Part shown: positions 1 through 12,393 of the stretch, piece after piece
How positions within the stretch are numbered: position 1 is the stretch's first letter
Layout: every line of letters begins with the position of its first letter
Program-made: the position numbers and the translations under genes
Notes under the pieces: model-generated
Databases searched by the model: none
Seen by the model: the letters and a program-made list of their open reading frames with translations, nothing else
Told to the model about the DNA's origin: nothing
DNA from: Serripes groenlandicus
Lineage: Eukaryota > Mollusca > Bivalvia > Cardiida > Cardiidae
Direction: 5' to 3'
NCBI GenBank assembly: GCA_031761405.1
Contig: JASEVX010000012.1
Location: forward strand, 20,235,820 to 20,299,819
DNA: 64,000 bases

Positions 1-324
1 GTGTCAATACTACTTTGTCACAAGTGAACATGTACATAGTTTTATATAATTTAAGTTGTTTAACAAGGGATAATAAACGAATTCATCTAGTCAATTTATT
101 ATGTTTGCAACGGAAGTTAGATCAGGTAATATTGTGTGTCAGCTTAAGGACACTGACAGTTGTAAATAACTTCGATTACATGGGCTCTAACGTAGGATTT
201 TATAATCAGATTTTGTATAAATATGATATAATGTGTCTTACTATTGATGCAAAATCATCAACGTATCTGTTTCCCTGATAGCTATTGCAGTTTGGACATT
301 AGTTTCGTAGTAAATGACTATTAA

Positions 325-390
325 TACATTGTGAGAAAGGAAGATATTGTTCTTAAAGAGCAATTTTTCCTTTTCGCAAAATGTTTTCAA
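325..390. repeat. Dispersed palindromic element, copy 1
   Basis: An imperfect inverted repeat: 'gagaaaggaagatattgttc' is followed a few bases later by 'gagcaatttttccttttcgc', then 'aaaatgttttcaa'. It belongs to the palindromic family described in the findings; other copies lie at 13371, 22942, 23297, 28953, 37140, 40255, 47845, 59018 and 62830. Confidence 0.65.
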
Positions 391-1081
391 TATTGTGTCA
401 ATATGTACTCTATCAGCTAAATAGTATGAAGATAATTGTAAACATTATTAGATCTAAGATTGTATTTTTGCGAATGATATGTTGATGCATTGAAAGCAAA
501 AAGATAATTTATTTTATTTATATGATATTACATTGTGTGTGTTAAGATTTCCGTAATTTAAATATTTCACATACAATTAGAATTTTCTTTTACTTCATTT
601 TTCAAAAACTTTTTCGCAAATCTTTGGTATTTAACAAACCAAATATTCTAAAGTCCGTCTTTTTAAAGAAAACATAGCAGACCAATATTTTTGATATTGT
701 TCAAAAACACATGCACTTTCAGAGTCATAACCTATTTAAATGCCGAATCACATAGCGTCCAAAGTACTAAATATCAGCAATCCATCGAATGCTGTACGTA
801 CGTAACGAATGGCCAGCGAAAATCATAACGTAGCGTGCTGTGAACGGTAACGTAACGTGTCTCCACTGGCCAATATATCCGCTTTCCAAATATTTGTCGT
901 CGATTTGATGCTTCCCCTGCGAATTTCGTGTATAAGACGCATCAAAATCCAGCGCGTGTGCGTTCTGTCTTAGTTCACGCTGTGGCTGGTAAAAGCTACC
1001 ATATTAAACACGCATGTTTCTATGTTGATAATCTTTACTCTCTGTAATACCTTTTTTCGCGTCAATGGCAATATTGAGATT

Positions 1082-1138
1082 TTGTAAATGAGCTGATGCT
1101 CAAGAGCGCCGTCTATTAAACGTTTGTAAATATATTTC
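1082..1138 (+). mobile_element. LINE endonuclease scrap
   Basis: A short stretch ('gctgatgctcaagagcgccg' and the following 35 bases) is nearly identical to the 3' end of the LINE endonuclease remnant at 50834-51112. It is the trace of that element in the left arm of the segmental duplication. Only about 20 codons remain and they are not open for longer. Confidence 0.5.
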
Positions 1139-2412
1139 TCAGATTATTTTGTAATGGCAGATTATGCAATATATACATGTATATATGCATTATCACCACA
1201 TTCAAGCACAGTTGATAAGTTCTCGCTAAATATTAATGATTTTCAATATATTTCAACATTGCATATTGTAGAGCCATCTGAGTGTTCGGACTAATATATT
1301 GTCCAAACATAATAACTTGTAAAACAACAACATTGAATGGAATAACATTGATGAACAGTATAGTTATAACAGTATATATCGGATAAGCAAAAGGCTGATT
1401 TATTTATGAATTTAAAAACTCCGACAACAGACTAAAAACATAACTAGTTACAGTATTGAATCTAAAATGAAAGTGCTGAAGGCACAAACGTTGCGCGTGT
1501 CTCAAGTCAAAAAGGCTAAGGCGAGCCATCCGCTACTAAGTCAGACATTAAAACAATAAAGAAATGCTGTAGACTCAAATGCAAACTCTTTAGCTAAGCA
1601 AATGTCACGGATTACATAGTTATGAACAGAATTGAGAAAAAAAAATTGTTCCAAGGAAAAAAAGGCTTATTATTATGTTACAGCGTGTGGCAATTAGATT
1701 GATAATTGTGAGATATCTAGTATAAGGCGAAACTTCCCCGCCCCCTGGAGGGAATTCCTTTCGACCATCAACATGGCTCGAAGGAATTTGTTTCTAGGGT
1801 CACGCTAGGAACATTTATACAATAATAAACTAGGGAATAGTTTTTCTTTCGGTTGCCATGAAAATCAGAATACTGCATGGATCCAAATTTGAAGGAATTT
1901 TGGTGAGTACATTCAGAGGATGATATTTGTTTATATGTATACATTTATTATCGTCGTAAACATATTTTTTTGCAATAACGAACAAGTAATACAACTTTAT
2001 ATTTTCCCAGATACAACCAATCTGCAGCTGCAGAATTTGACAACATCTTGGCACAAAAATGAACAATTTTTGTAAATGAAAGTGTAATAATTTGATATGG
2101 TTAAAAACAGTATGGCAAAAGACAAAGTTCTCATTAAGTGAGGTTTGTCCTTTTGTTCCTATGTTTCAAATGTATTTTGCTACAGCGGTGTCAAAAGACG
2201 TCTGTTTGAGAGAAGATAAGTTAATAAGAAACTTAAGTTGTATGAATTTAGTTTATATGCGAAAGAAAGAACTACTTTGTCAAGTAGATTATTTTAGAAA
2301 ATTGAGATGTACCTTTTCTTCTAAAAGAAGCGATTTCTTGTCGGAAAACGGGTAGTATAGATGTGCGAGATAACATTACACTCAACCAAAAACTAAAGTT
2401 TATCAATTTATT

Positions 2413-2692
2413 TTGAAAAGAAACTTATTATCGGATGAAGTGTTAGAGAGTGTACAACATTTTACATATTTATGGAAACATTTGTTTGGTTGCAAAATGT
2501 TCGTTGTTACGAAGACCCATTCGCTTCTTACGCACTCGGTGACCTTTTCATATGTTTTATTTCAAAGTCTGGTAGGATCAGTTTTAAACTATAACGCATC
2601 CATTTTGGGAAATGGAACATGTTGAGATATATAAACAGTATATTTCTATGAAAAGATGTTCACATATTGATTCATTATATGGTGATTTGAAT
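2413..2692 (+). mobile_element. LINE reverse transcriptase, C-terminal (thumb) fragment
   Basis: The + strand reads like the region just after the catalytic domain of CR1-like non-LTR retrotransposons: 'VLESVQHFTYLWKHLFG' (family pattern FTYLG), then 'LFQSLVGSVLNYNASILGNG' (family pattern LFDSLV.SVLNYGSEIWG). After a frameshift near 2610 the homology continues as 'EMEHVEIYKQYISMKR' up to about 2692. It lacks the catalytic core and is a dead, 5'-truncated fragment. The subfamily is uncertain. Confidence 0.65.
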
Positions 2693-3019
2693 TTAAGTTA
2701 AGAATCTAATATTGAGTAAACATGTGCTAATCCTTTTATTGATAAAATATATAAAATGATGTTTATCGACGAGAACAAATAATATCACTTATACTTGTGC
2801 TAACTGGGCTTATGATATAATACAAACATTGAATACAATATATGGATGAATGGAACCTCGACAGAAGCAACCTATAAGCAACTAAATCAAGGTATATTAG
2901 ACCAATGCAAATAAAGATGTGGTACACATAATAAACATTTTCAATCGATTTCAAAGCAAATGACATCATATTTCATCAAGCTCTATGTCTATTTACCAGA
3001 GACTTAACCAGTTCTCGTG

Positions 3020-3200
3020 CATTTTGATGGGAAAAGTCACAAAAGGCAGAACCCGCTTATCATGGGATTCTAACCCGGATCTTTTGGAACGAAGGACCCA
3101 CGTTCTTCCACTGCACCACAATCTGTTATACTTATCTCTGATACCACGGGGGATATGTGTTAATTGCATTTCTGGATTAAAGGTTAAAAACCCCGGTGGG
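3020..3200 (-). mobile_element. tRNA-derived SINE, degraded
   Basis: On the minus strand 3040-3125 reads as a tRNA-like head, with an A-box-like 'tggtgcagtggaagaacgtgg' segment and a B-box-like 'gggttagaatccc'. The same head type is found at 13745, 38440, 40730 and 59450. A SINE 3' tail in the opposite orientation (gtgatataactgaacagttg... gcggtgtgaaacaccaca) follows at 3335-3390. Confidence 0.5.
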
Positions 3201-3684
3201 TCATATGAAATAGTTAAAAAATGATATTTGCATTCCTTCTTCAGCACTCAGGGATGTGAGCTCAACATTACGACCGACTTGCTGATGTCAGAATCAACAG
3301 ACTAGCAGACATGACAACTTACACAAAAACGCAGTGATATAACTGAACAGTTGTTGAAAGCGGTGTGAAACACCACACAAAGCATACCTAGCATGTCTTA
3401 TAGCTTATGTTTAAATATCGAATTCATGGAACGGAAAAACGAAGAGGTGTTAAGGCTTGATTCGATAAAAAACACCTTTTATATATGCTACCTCACGTCA
3501 CTCCTACTGATAAGATTATGTATTAAGTCCATAATAAACAAACGTTGACAAGTTGTACCTGTGTAACACTTTTTCTTTGAAAAATTTGAAATTCAAGATT
3601 TTACAGTTTTCTCACATGGATAGAACTCTGGCAAATCCAAGTATTGACTCATTTGCGAATAACGTTGTGGGGTAATCATTTGGA

Positions 3685-3795
3685 CTGAAACGCTGGTGTC
3701 AAGATTAACCTAACAGTAGAACTGGTTACGTACAAATGAACTTAAACATTGTGGAAATCTGCGTAAAACAACATACAAACAAAAAAACGCTGATT
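3685..3795 (+). mobile_element. SINE 3' domain fragment
   Basis: The stretch 'gaaacgctggtgtcaagatt' to 'taaaacaacatacaaac' repeats the 3' domain of the local SINEs (ctggtgt... actg... gcggcgtaa...). Parallel copies lie at 14395-14510, 39045-39165, 54275-54395 and 60075-60200, always at the same place in the duplicated spacer, so this insertion predates the duplications. Confidence 0.45.
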
Positions 3796-5279
3796 TGCAG
3801 AAAAAGTATGAACAAAACTAACTTTTTTCTCTGATGAACACAACTTGTATGTATGAAAGTCCATGTCTATATAATTAGCAAGAGAACCGCATGTGGGTGC
3901 TGGACGCTCGTCTTGTTTTATCATTTTACACTTTATTTATTTTATGAATAAAATATTCAAATTTTGTAATATAACATCAATATCACACAACTGCTACTTC
4001 TCAAGTATCAACACAAGATTTACATATAAATATAAATCCAAGTTCATATACTTGATAAGGAAGATCTTCATGTCTGAAAGATGGCTGTCACAATCTGTCA
4101 ATAACATAAGCTCAGGCTTTGTGTGTATCAGGCTTTGTGTATGAACAGCCAAATGAGATAAGCTAATACATGCCTGTTGACAAATCACTATATAATTGAC
4201 AAATATATCATTTGTATTTCGAAAGAAATGGCTAGTTCAATAGTGTAAGCTTTTGCACATGCAGTTGACGTAGTTGTGTACACATTATGATACTAAATGT
4301 AAAAACTATAAAATCCTTTACTCCATGAGCCCCAAACACAATCAGACGAAAAAGTAAGGATAAATATGTTTATACATACTTAATTATGTTATACCACTTC
4401 ATCAATTGTAACTAAAAATCAAAATAAAAACACTCTATAATAAAATATTTCGGCAATAGGCCTTCTTCAAGTTATATTTAACAAAGATCACACACTATGT
4501 AGCGTTCATTCTTGAAACTATTGAACATGAAGACTAACATAATGATTCCATTGAATATTTAACCATTTTAGTAATTATTTTACAATAATTATTTTCAGTA
4601 ATAGTGATCTGGACCTCCAACCCATGAGCCTGAAACACTAACTTATCCAAAGATATTCTGAAATATTTATCACAATCTGGTTACAGTATGTCAACTGCAA
4701 TTACAGATATTGCATGTATTAATGTTTTCCTATTCTTAGTAACGTTGAGCTTGATCCAAATACCCCCAAAACACAATCACAAAATCTGTGTCTGTCATGA
4801 GTGTGTTTCAACAATCCATTCAATGCATTTATAGTACATAACACATTTATGTTACTGGTACAATGCATACTTCATTATATTGTTTATGTGATAGTTAACA
4901 AGCTTTTCTAGTTTCAAAGTGATAGCTTTGATAGTTTTCATGTTAGTGACAACAATAGCTCATTAGCTCATCTGTTTTTCAAAACATTCAGACGAACTCA
5001 ATACGAGGCTGTGATGGGCTAGTGAACAATCTGACCAGAGTCTTTATCATCCTCATTTTACACGTACATAGATGCACATTCTGACAAACAACAAATAAAT
5101 GGAAGCCCCACTTGTTTCATGTCAATATTTTTTTATATAATGTCAAAGCGGAATGTAATTTAGTCCCTAAATCGCTAAACGTGCCTCTTAAATATATATA
5201 ATTAGTTGTGTTCAATGATATGCTAACAGGACTTGAAAATGACACGTGGCATATAACTGTGTCGCTTATAAATACACGT

Positions 5280-6100
5280 CGTTACATATGAACATGGATT
5301 GAAACAAAACAAAACTTCTGTTTTGTCACAATGTGTTTAAAAAGTATCCGCTGTAGATACGTCAATATTTGTAATTAGGCGGGAACAGATTTAGGACGAC
5401 TTGAGATACGCCACACGAAAACATTTAGAGTTATGCAATTGTTTGCAATTACGACCATATTGTAAATACAGATGTATAAGCGGTGCTACAAGAGAACCAA
5501 CTTTATTGTATTTGTTATACGTTTGAAGAAAAAACCTGTCTGCACAGGCACAACCAAGGAACTCAAACACTTTTACTGTTTGACAGAAGTTCCATGATAC
5601 TTTCTTTGACCTATTGCCAAGCAATGCTCAGATTGTGTGGTTATGATGGTTGATAGTGTGTGTTTGCGCTGGCTCATCTGGATATACACTGACGATAAAT
5701 GCCCAACAGTTGGTCATCGCCTAATGTTACCTTTCTCTAACGGCTTCCGCGATGGTTTCAAGACTAGATGCCAAATGGGGACCAGACTGTGTGGAGACAA
5801 CACTCACGAATGGCATTTTGCATGTGACGTGGCCATTCATAGAAAGAAAAAGTGGCCAACTGTATAAGACCTTGGAATTGTGTACTTAACAACGCAATGA
5901 TAACACAAAAAATCCACAAACATATGAAATGTGACAACTACGAGTATCAAGTTGAGGTACAATACAACTAAGTGTATTGGTGTGGATTGACTTGATTAAT
6001 ATCATTAACTCTATTCTAGATCTATCGAGTCTTTAGTTCATATCTGTTACATTTTCATCATCCACGTTAACAACATTACTAATACATGTCGTATATCTGG
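5280..6100 (+). pseudogene. Copy A0: orphan promoter fused to intron remnant of the mini-cadherin family
   Basis: 5280-5960 repeats the 5' flank of copy A (6110-6800), including the 'TTTTGCATGTGACGTGGCC' motif at 5817-5835. Where exon 1 should follow, the sequence switches at about 5965 to text matching intron 2 of copy A (7917-8060; 'gattgacttg.ttaatatcattaactctattctaga'). Exons 1 and 2 and the TATA region are therefore gone, apparently through one internal deletion after a tandem duplication with an offset of about 825 bp. It codes for nothing recognisable. The small open frames here (5637-5867 +, 5391-5624 -) are conserved only because the DNA is duplicated. Confidence 0.7.
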
Positions 6101-6660
6101 TACATACGTCGTTACATATGAACATGGATTGAAACAAAAAAACATATCTGTTTTTTCACAATGTGTTTAAAAAGTATCCGCTGCAGATACGTCAAAATTT
6201 GTCAGTAGGTGGTAAAGGATTTAGGACGACTTGAGATACGCCACACGAAAGACATTTAGAGTTATGCAATTGTTGGCAATTACGAACATATTGTAAATAC
6301 ATACACACATATATATAAGCGGTGCTCCAGGAGAACCAAATTTATTGTATTTGTTACACGTTTGAAGAAAAAACCTGCCTGCACAGACACACCCAAGTAC
6401 CTCAAAAACTTATACTGTTTGACAGAAGTTCCTTGATACTTTATTTGACCCATTGCCAAGCAATGCCCAGATTGTGCGGTTATGATGGCTGATAGTGTGT
6501 GTTTGCGCTGGCTCATCTGGATATACACTGACGATAAATGCCCAACGGTTGGTCATCGCAGAGCGTCGCTTAATTTTCCTTTCGCTAAAGGCTTCCGCGA
6601 TGTTTGCAAGACTAGATGCCAAATGAGGACCAGACTGTGCGGAGACAACAATCACGAATG

Positions 6661-6903
6661 GCATTTTGCATGTGACGTGGCCATCTATAGAAAAACAAAG
6701 TGGCCTACGGTATTAGACTTTGGAATTGTGTACTTAACAACGCAATGATAACAAATAAAGCCCCACAAACATACGAAATGTGACAACTCAGAGTATCAAG
6801 TTGAGTAATTTTATTACCGCAGGAATATACATTTAAATCGACAAAATATAACGGTTTACAGTAGAACTAAACCATTTGTTGACAGAATAAGGCATCATTA
6901 AAC
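6661..6903 (+). promoter_or_regulatory. Upstream module of copy A
   Basis: It contains 'attttgcatgtgacgtggcc' (6663-6682), about 240 bases before the mutated start codon, then an AT-rich TATA-like 'atacatttaaatcg' near 6828, then the family-wide leader 'tttacagtagaactaaacca'. The same order is seen ahead of copies B, C, D and E. The element contains an octamer-like TTTGCAT and a bZIP-like TGACGTGG core; which factor binds is unknown. Confidence 0.55.
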
Positions 6904-7527
6904 CTGTCAAACCGAATTTCTCTGATAACCATTCTTCTTTTGGTATGCTGCATTTTACATAAAGGAAAGTTATTTATTTTATAAGACGAAATATCGCATT
7001 TTACTTTTAAGAAAATGATTTATATCTACTGCGTCCGCTCTATTATAGTAACTAAATCGAGTTTAATCGAATAAGTATTTATTACGAACCTATTTGGTTT
7101 TGGAATTTGAAATTATTAATTTAATCAAAAAGATGACTCACCGCATTGATTTTATTTAGAAAGGATGATATCTACCGTTACCAAACGATAACAAATAATA
7201 CATCGATTTGATTAGAGCATACTTCAGGCATGGACATCCTATGTAAAACTAAATCATTAGAAATGAATATGTGTTAAGATTAGTATAAATGGTATATACT
7301 TCTTAATCCATCTATGTAGCTGATGCCATTAGTTGGACGGATGTCAAATGCCCAATTGCTATACCAGAAGATGCACTTAAGGAAAACCTACATGTGTTCT
7401 TGGCGGATAACAGTCCGTCTGGATATACAATTTTAACCAAGAATGTCACTTCTTCTAATGAAATACTTAGTTCTGCCACAACACTCGACTACAAGAATAA
7501 TGATGAAGCATATTCTTTAGAGATCAT

Positions 7528-9501
7528 GTACGTGTGGTATGTCATTAAATAAAACCGAGTGTAAGCGAAATTTATCGATTAAGGATGAAGATGTACAGAT
7601 TTACTATGAACAACAATTGGAATGAAGCATTATCTGACTCACTGTTATTTTAAGAGCAGATATCCTAAGAAAATATATTTAATTTTTCAAAACGATATAA
7701 AGTCATATAAACCCTTACAGTTACTCGGAAAGAGAGCTGAGCACACCACTACTAATGCAACCTACGGAATTAAGCTGAATAAACAAGTCATTAAAAGATA
7801 TATTCGACTCATGAAAAGCAATAACAAAAGCTGCTTTAATCACAATGTATCGTCAGTTAAATCAGAAGCCATTAATTTCAACGATCGTATTATGTGTTAA
7901 GCCTTTTCCCATAACTTAAAGTGTATTGGGATGTGTTGATTGACTTGTTTAATATCATTAACTCTATTCTAGATCTACCGAGTCTTTGGTTCATATCTGT
8001 TACATTTTCATCATCCGCGTTAACAACATTACCAATGCATGTCGTATATCTGGTTTGGTGTGTTTTTAGAGCACAGTATGACTCGGGTCCGATTACAATG
8101 TATCGGTGTTTAGTAGCATTACCTCTATTTTCTTAATATTTCCGTAAATTTGTCTTCCATAAATATGGAGTTTGTTTGTCGTTTTATGTATATGTTGGTG
8201 AGTATGAAAAAGCATAAGTAAAGATTCAACGTATGATTAAGTCTTATGAAATCGTGACTATAGATACTTATATGATTTATATTTGATGGCTACCTGAAAA
8301 GGTTGGTAAAAGGATGAATGTCGACCATTTGGCGAGACAGTGATAAGTTACTAAAGCTGATTCAGATAATGTTCATCGTGAACAAAACCAAAATCATTTA
8401 TTTCCTCTATATCACGAGCTTTGGAATAGTAAATCAGTCTGTTTTACATTAAGACCGTTAGTATTTTAGTTTGATTGATTGTTTCCATGTATTAAAGATA
8501 AATTGATTTGACTAATATTCGAGAATAATTCATTAAATAATATTGTAATTTCATGTCTGCTGCAATTTATACATACACTGATATATAATGTGTTTTTAAG
8601 TAACATTTAAACGCACAGAACACATGCAAGTGCTATTTTCGAAACGTTTCAAGACATTACATTCTTTCCAATTTTCACATTTCTTTTTTATTATGTTTTA
8701 TGAGGGATTTACGCCTCTTTCAACATTATTTCAGTAGGTAAACAAACCAGTACTATGCTAGTAAATTTGCCTTGCTCAAGGGCACTCCAACATGAGCCTC
8801 GTGCCGCGACCGGGGATCGAACCAGGGACACCTAGTTTCAATCCCCGATGCTAACCACTCGACCACGGCGGATTCCTTCCTTGAATTAAACAAAATTTGC
8901 AAAATAAGCATTTATCGCTCTCTAAGCCGAAGAGGTTTCATCCGATATTCACTAAACTGTGTAAACATGTTTATTGGCATACTGCTTAGATCAAGTTGGA
9001 TAATCGGATAAATCGCCGAAGGCTTTTTGGCGGTTTCTGTCTAAAATTAACAAAAGATTAGCAAAATAGGTATGGTCAGTTGTTTTCTTTAAAAGTTCTT
9101 ATCCAATCTAAATGAAACTCCATTTGAGTTTGTAAGGGTATAACATATCGGTTGTGCTTACAAACTGGCCAAATCACTGATGTCGTTCCAGAGATATGCA
9201 TCCCTGAAGAGCGTATTTTGTAACAGTTTTTTACTCTTGTTTGTTTGCGATCATATCACAGAGATTATCCCAAACGACACATTTCACGGTAACAGCAATT
9301 TGATGTTTATTAAAATAATGTGTGATTTGCTTCTTTATAGAAATTTGAAATCATTTTCGTGTATTTTATCATAATCAGATACGTTTTAAAAACGGGAAAT
9401 ACGCATTCAAGATAAATTTTAAATTTAGGTCTGAATAACTTCAGCGGTAAAAACTGTTTTATAATAATTATCAAAGTAGCATGATCTGGCATTGTTTTCA
9501 G
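7528..9501 (+). other. Intron 2 of copy A
   Basis: Non-coding. 7917-8060 is shared with remnant A0 and, more loosely, with intron 2 of copy C around 32090-32160. It holds one SINE (8690-8873). The open frames at 7622-7900 and 7921-8136 show no known domain and are not kept in the intact paralogues. Confidence 0.6.
8690..8873 (-). mobile_element. tRNA-derived SINE in intron 2 of copy A
   Basis: On the minus strand the element starts with a tRNA-like head: A-box-like 'gccgtggtcgagtggttagc' and B-box 'ggttcgatcccc'. It continues through 'gcccttgagcaaggc' and 'tagtactggtttgtttacc' into a body ending near 'gaggcgtaaatccctca'. The body without a clear head recurs at 15545-15720 and 16690-16870. 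Confidence 0.75.
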
Positions 9502-9989
9502 GGCTTTTAATAACACAGTCACAGGAACACCCCCAAAACGTTAGTATGACATGTGTAGTACAAGTCATTGCTGTTCACGACAAACAACCACAGTTTGATA
9601 AGTAATTGTACTCGGTAAACATTCCAAACGATGTTGCAAACGGTGAGGATATTACTTGAACATATGTTGTTTTCTTTTACGGACAATATATCACAAAATA
9701 ACTCTTTGTTTGAGATTTTAGAATATTATCTGGGTTCTTTTTTAATTACAAAAGTGTGGCATAACTCACAGTTGAAATAATCAAATTAAGCATTGACATG
9801 TATTGTTACTAGTATAAAATACAGCGCGAAATTGAAGAAAGATTATTGAATTAAAGCATGTAGACACCTCTACAGCAGATGCCTTTAAAAAACATTGTGA
9901 CCAAAATGTAAAATACTTAATAGGAGCACCTTTTATTTTTACCACAATGTTTTCAACAATGTTTTTAGAGGTTTTTATTATCTGTCTTT

Positions 9990-10870
9990 TCAAAGCCGTC
10001 TGTTGTAGATTTGTTGCAATGGGAAAGGGTTTATAAATATGAAAACGAAATCAATTTTCCAACGGTACATATATTAAAGTATTATAATGTAGTAATATGT
10101 CGGATTTTATGACGTGGTTACCGATGAAGCGTTTGTCGTTAAGTATTCATGTTGTCTTTAGCAACTTACGGCTTATGAAAGCAATCTGTGAAACAGAGAA
10201 ATGGCTAAACAATAAGCAAAAGCAACTTTGTATCAAAAATATACTTCCACTATTATAGATACCCTTTCTTCGAGTAGTTTTGAAACAGGCGTCTCTAAAT
10301 AGAATTTATCATCTAAAGTGTTAAACTTAGTAAGGTAATGTCAAACATAATCGGATCTAAGACTTTATTTTTGCGAATGATATGTTGATGCATTGATATC
10401 GAAAATATTGAGAATTTTTAATGTGTGTGTTTTTAATTTGTGTTTTAAGATTTTTCTGAATGTTTTGTAGCTTTCTGATTTTTTTTTGATTTTTTTTCTA
10501 CAGCAATTTCTTCAGAGTATTCAAATTATGAGCAGTTATGCAAACACTAATTTCTGGCGATTTTTAAACAGCTAACAAATCTGGTCTGAGCGCTCTTCAC
10601 GAGTTTCAATAACGACTTGGTCAACAATCTTTTCAACGATTGACCAAAATCGTTGTAACAGCTGTCATACATGTTCACTAAGAGGAATAAATATATAGCT
10701 TGACTTTTAACAATATGAAGATAATGCCAACCTAAAACTTTATTTTTGCGAATGATTTGTTGATACATTGATAGCAATAAAAATATAATTGTATTTATAT
10801 TCACAACCGTGTGTTAAGTAATAGAATATTTTCTGAATTTTAAACTTTTCTTATAATAAAGTCCAATCTT
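9990..10870. repeat. Spacer block carrying the 'gcgaatgatatgttgatgcatt' repeat
   Basis: This kind of spacer is found after several family members. The motif 'gcgaatgatatgttgatgca' followed by a T-rich tract and 'tgtgtgttaagattt' occurs around 470-600, 10370-10450, 10745-10870, 23655-23760, 24070-24190, 34165-34270, 34850-34930, 47990-48110 and 48595-48720. The origin is unknown. No coding region is visible. Confidence 0.6.
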
Positions 10871-11099
10871 GTGTTATCTTTCCTGTTTATACCAATTTAT
10901 GCTGTAGTTGAACATTTGGCTGACGTGAAGCTCATTCTTACACAACCTGTTATGTTTAGTCATCCGAACTATTCGAGCAGTTGCTACTGCAGCAAAGTTA
11001 ACTACTTGTTTTAATGATATTGTGTGTGCACATACTATTACAAATACCGTTCGGACCTCAATCAATAAAACATTATTGTTTAATTTGATATCACAATAG

Positions 11100-11131
<32 letters not shown>

Positions 11132-11134
11132 CAT
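11100..11134. repeat. AT dinucleotide microsatellite
   Basis: Mostly uninterrupted (AT)n. A shorter paralogous tract is at about 56353-56372 in the duplicated block and another near 49092-49112. Confidence 0.9.
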
Positions 11135-11219
11135 ATAGTGGTAAGTACTTAGGTAATTTGATTCGAAAATTGCTGAAGTAATTTATCTGTCCTAGACGTC
11201 CCCGATCCTGTGAGAGAAC

Positions 11220-11530
11220 TGATATTGTTATAAGGTATGGAGTTTTACGCCACTTTCAACAGTATTTCTGACATATCACGAATTATCAGAACTACTAGTA
11301 AGTTAACCCTGACACAATCATATCAGTCATTATTTAATCCCCGCAACACTGCACATTTCCTAGTCTAGTACTGGTTTGTTTACACAGGGATAATGCGCAT
11401 GAACTGTCGCTCTGATATAACTGAACATAAACATTTAAATATCTTTGGTATGACCAGACGAGGGAATAAACCAGGGTACCCCGCTCTCAAGGCAGTCGCT
11501 GTATAAACTGCACCTTTGAGGCGGTTATAT
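11220..11530 (-). mobile_element. tRNA-derived SINE
   Basis: The minus strand starts with a tRNA-like head whose B-box region lies at about 11455-11475 and includes 'gagagcggggtaccctgg'. The + strand right-to-left body reads 'gagttttacgccactttcaacag', a domain shared by all local SINEs. A duplicate from segmental duplication lies at 56465-56840; relatives at 24815-25135 and 49235-49490. Confidence 0.6.
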
Positions 11531-12090
11531 TATTGTACATATTTTGGGCGTGAACGTTTGTCAATAACAATTATACATTACGGAACATCCAATTATAAGA
11601 CGTATATTCAATGGACAATGAGTCGTTCTCTTCATTAACCCTTACCCACTTGTAGACACATTTCGACACCGATGCAGTAGATGACTTTTGAAAACAATTT
11701 CAAGTTGTCTTCATGGTGGAGGCGTGTTTAAACTGTAATTATGACCAACGCGATCTAGACACAATCGTTTCTAAAATTTCAAAAAGTTAACACATCGCAA
11801 ATTATAAATCTTTCTTGTTATAAACAACGCAGTGGAGAGTTGACTTATGACACAACTCATTATGTGTTAATAATACAGGCCTCCGTCCAAATAGTTTACA
11901 ATGCATGGATAATAACATTTCGTGACCCATATAGTATGTCTCCCATATGAAATTAGTATAAAGATTATGGTATACAAATATACAATAAATCCTTAATGTC
12001 GTCTCGGAATCAGATCTCATAAGAGACTACAAGTTGACCGACGAAAAACAATTTCCCGTTGTTCCCTGTACCTCCATTTATAAAAGCAAC

Positions 12091-12393
12091 TTAAAAATGT
12101 TTATTTAAATTAACATCTATTACATTTTTCAATAACATTAAGTTTTGGTTGCAAGTAAACTTCTGTTTCAGCACATTAGCAATGTCTGCAAATATGAAAC
12201 AACAGAAATATTTCTGCCGAAAAAAAAGTAAGAGTGACATTTCGTAAATAAATAAAATAGAGATTGTGTATTTGCTAAATCCCTGGTCACTGACAGGCTG
12301 TACTAATGCTGCAAGGTCCTTGTTCTTGAGTAAGAAATTACCTTTTTTATGAGATGTTTCTGTACTATTGATTATAAGAAAAATATGTATCAA
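12091..12393 (-). mobile_element. LINE reverse transcriptase fragment (degenerate)
   Basis: The minus strand encodes 'FADIANVLKQKFTCNQNLML', matching the tract after the catalytic FADD box in LINE reverse transcriptases (one Asp is lost), followed by 'VDVNLNKH'-like text (family pattern VNLNKTK). Upstream in the protein is 'QPVSDQGFSKYTISILFIYE', a decayed 'GVRQGD.LS..LF.LFIN' motif. Not catalytically competent. Related copies lie on the same strand at 26461-26661, 35528-35926, 49970-50165 and 57415-57700. Confidence 0.7.

Larger units (their letters stand above)
1..5270. repeat. Intergenic segmental-duplication block, left arm
   Basis: From about 130 onward this stretch has a collinear paralogue at 47640-55950 of the same window. 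For example, the text around 180-560 recurs at 47685-48080, 780-860 at 48250-48330, 1050-1440 at 51030-51390, 1460-2180 at 53300-53970 and 3600-5270 at 54190-55560. The right arm holds extra insertions between these blocks. Because the right arm starts about 1 kb after the stop codon of cadherin copy D, the left edge of the window probably lies about 1 kb downstream of another family member (inference). No gene is visible in it apart from the transposon pieces listed separately. Confidence 0.8.
6904..9642 (+). pseudogene. Copy A: broken two-repeat mini-cadherin
   Basis: Remnant of exon 1 (6904-6963): the start ATG has become CTG, the signal peptide is still legible as 'SNRISLITILLLVCC', and the donor GT has changed (gaaagtt in place of gtaagtt). 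Exon 2 (7320-7527) has a usable AG acceptor and gt donor and stays open; it encodes the first half of EC1 including 'WTDVKCPIAIPED' and 'LSSATTLDYKN', but lacks about five codons found in copies B and D. Exon 3 (9502-9642) carries a frameshift near 9530 and an in-frame stop replacing a Gln codon at about 9601, and DVND has become AVHD. No exon 4 or 5 could be found before the spacer repeats begin near 9990. It shares exon 3 wording and promoter type with copy C, so A and C form one decayed subfamily. Not expected to make protein. Confidence 0.85.

Noticed and set aside
9643..9990. Exons 4 and 5 of copy A
   Set aside because: I looked for the SATDGD and terminal ALVFGVV coding text up to the next spacer block and found neither.
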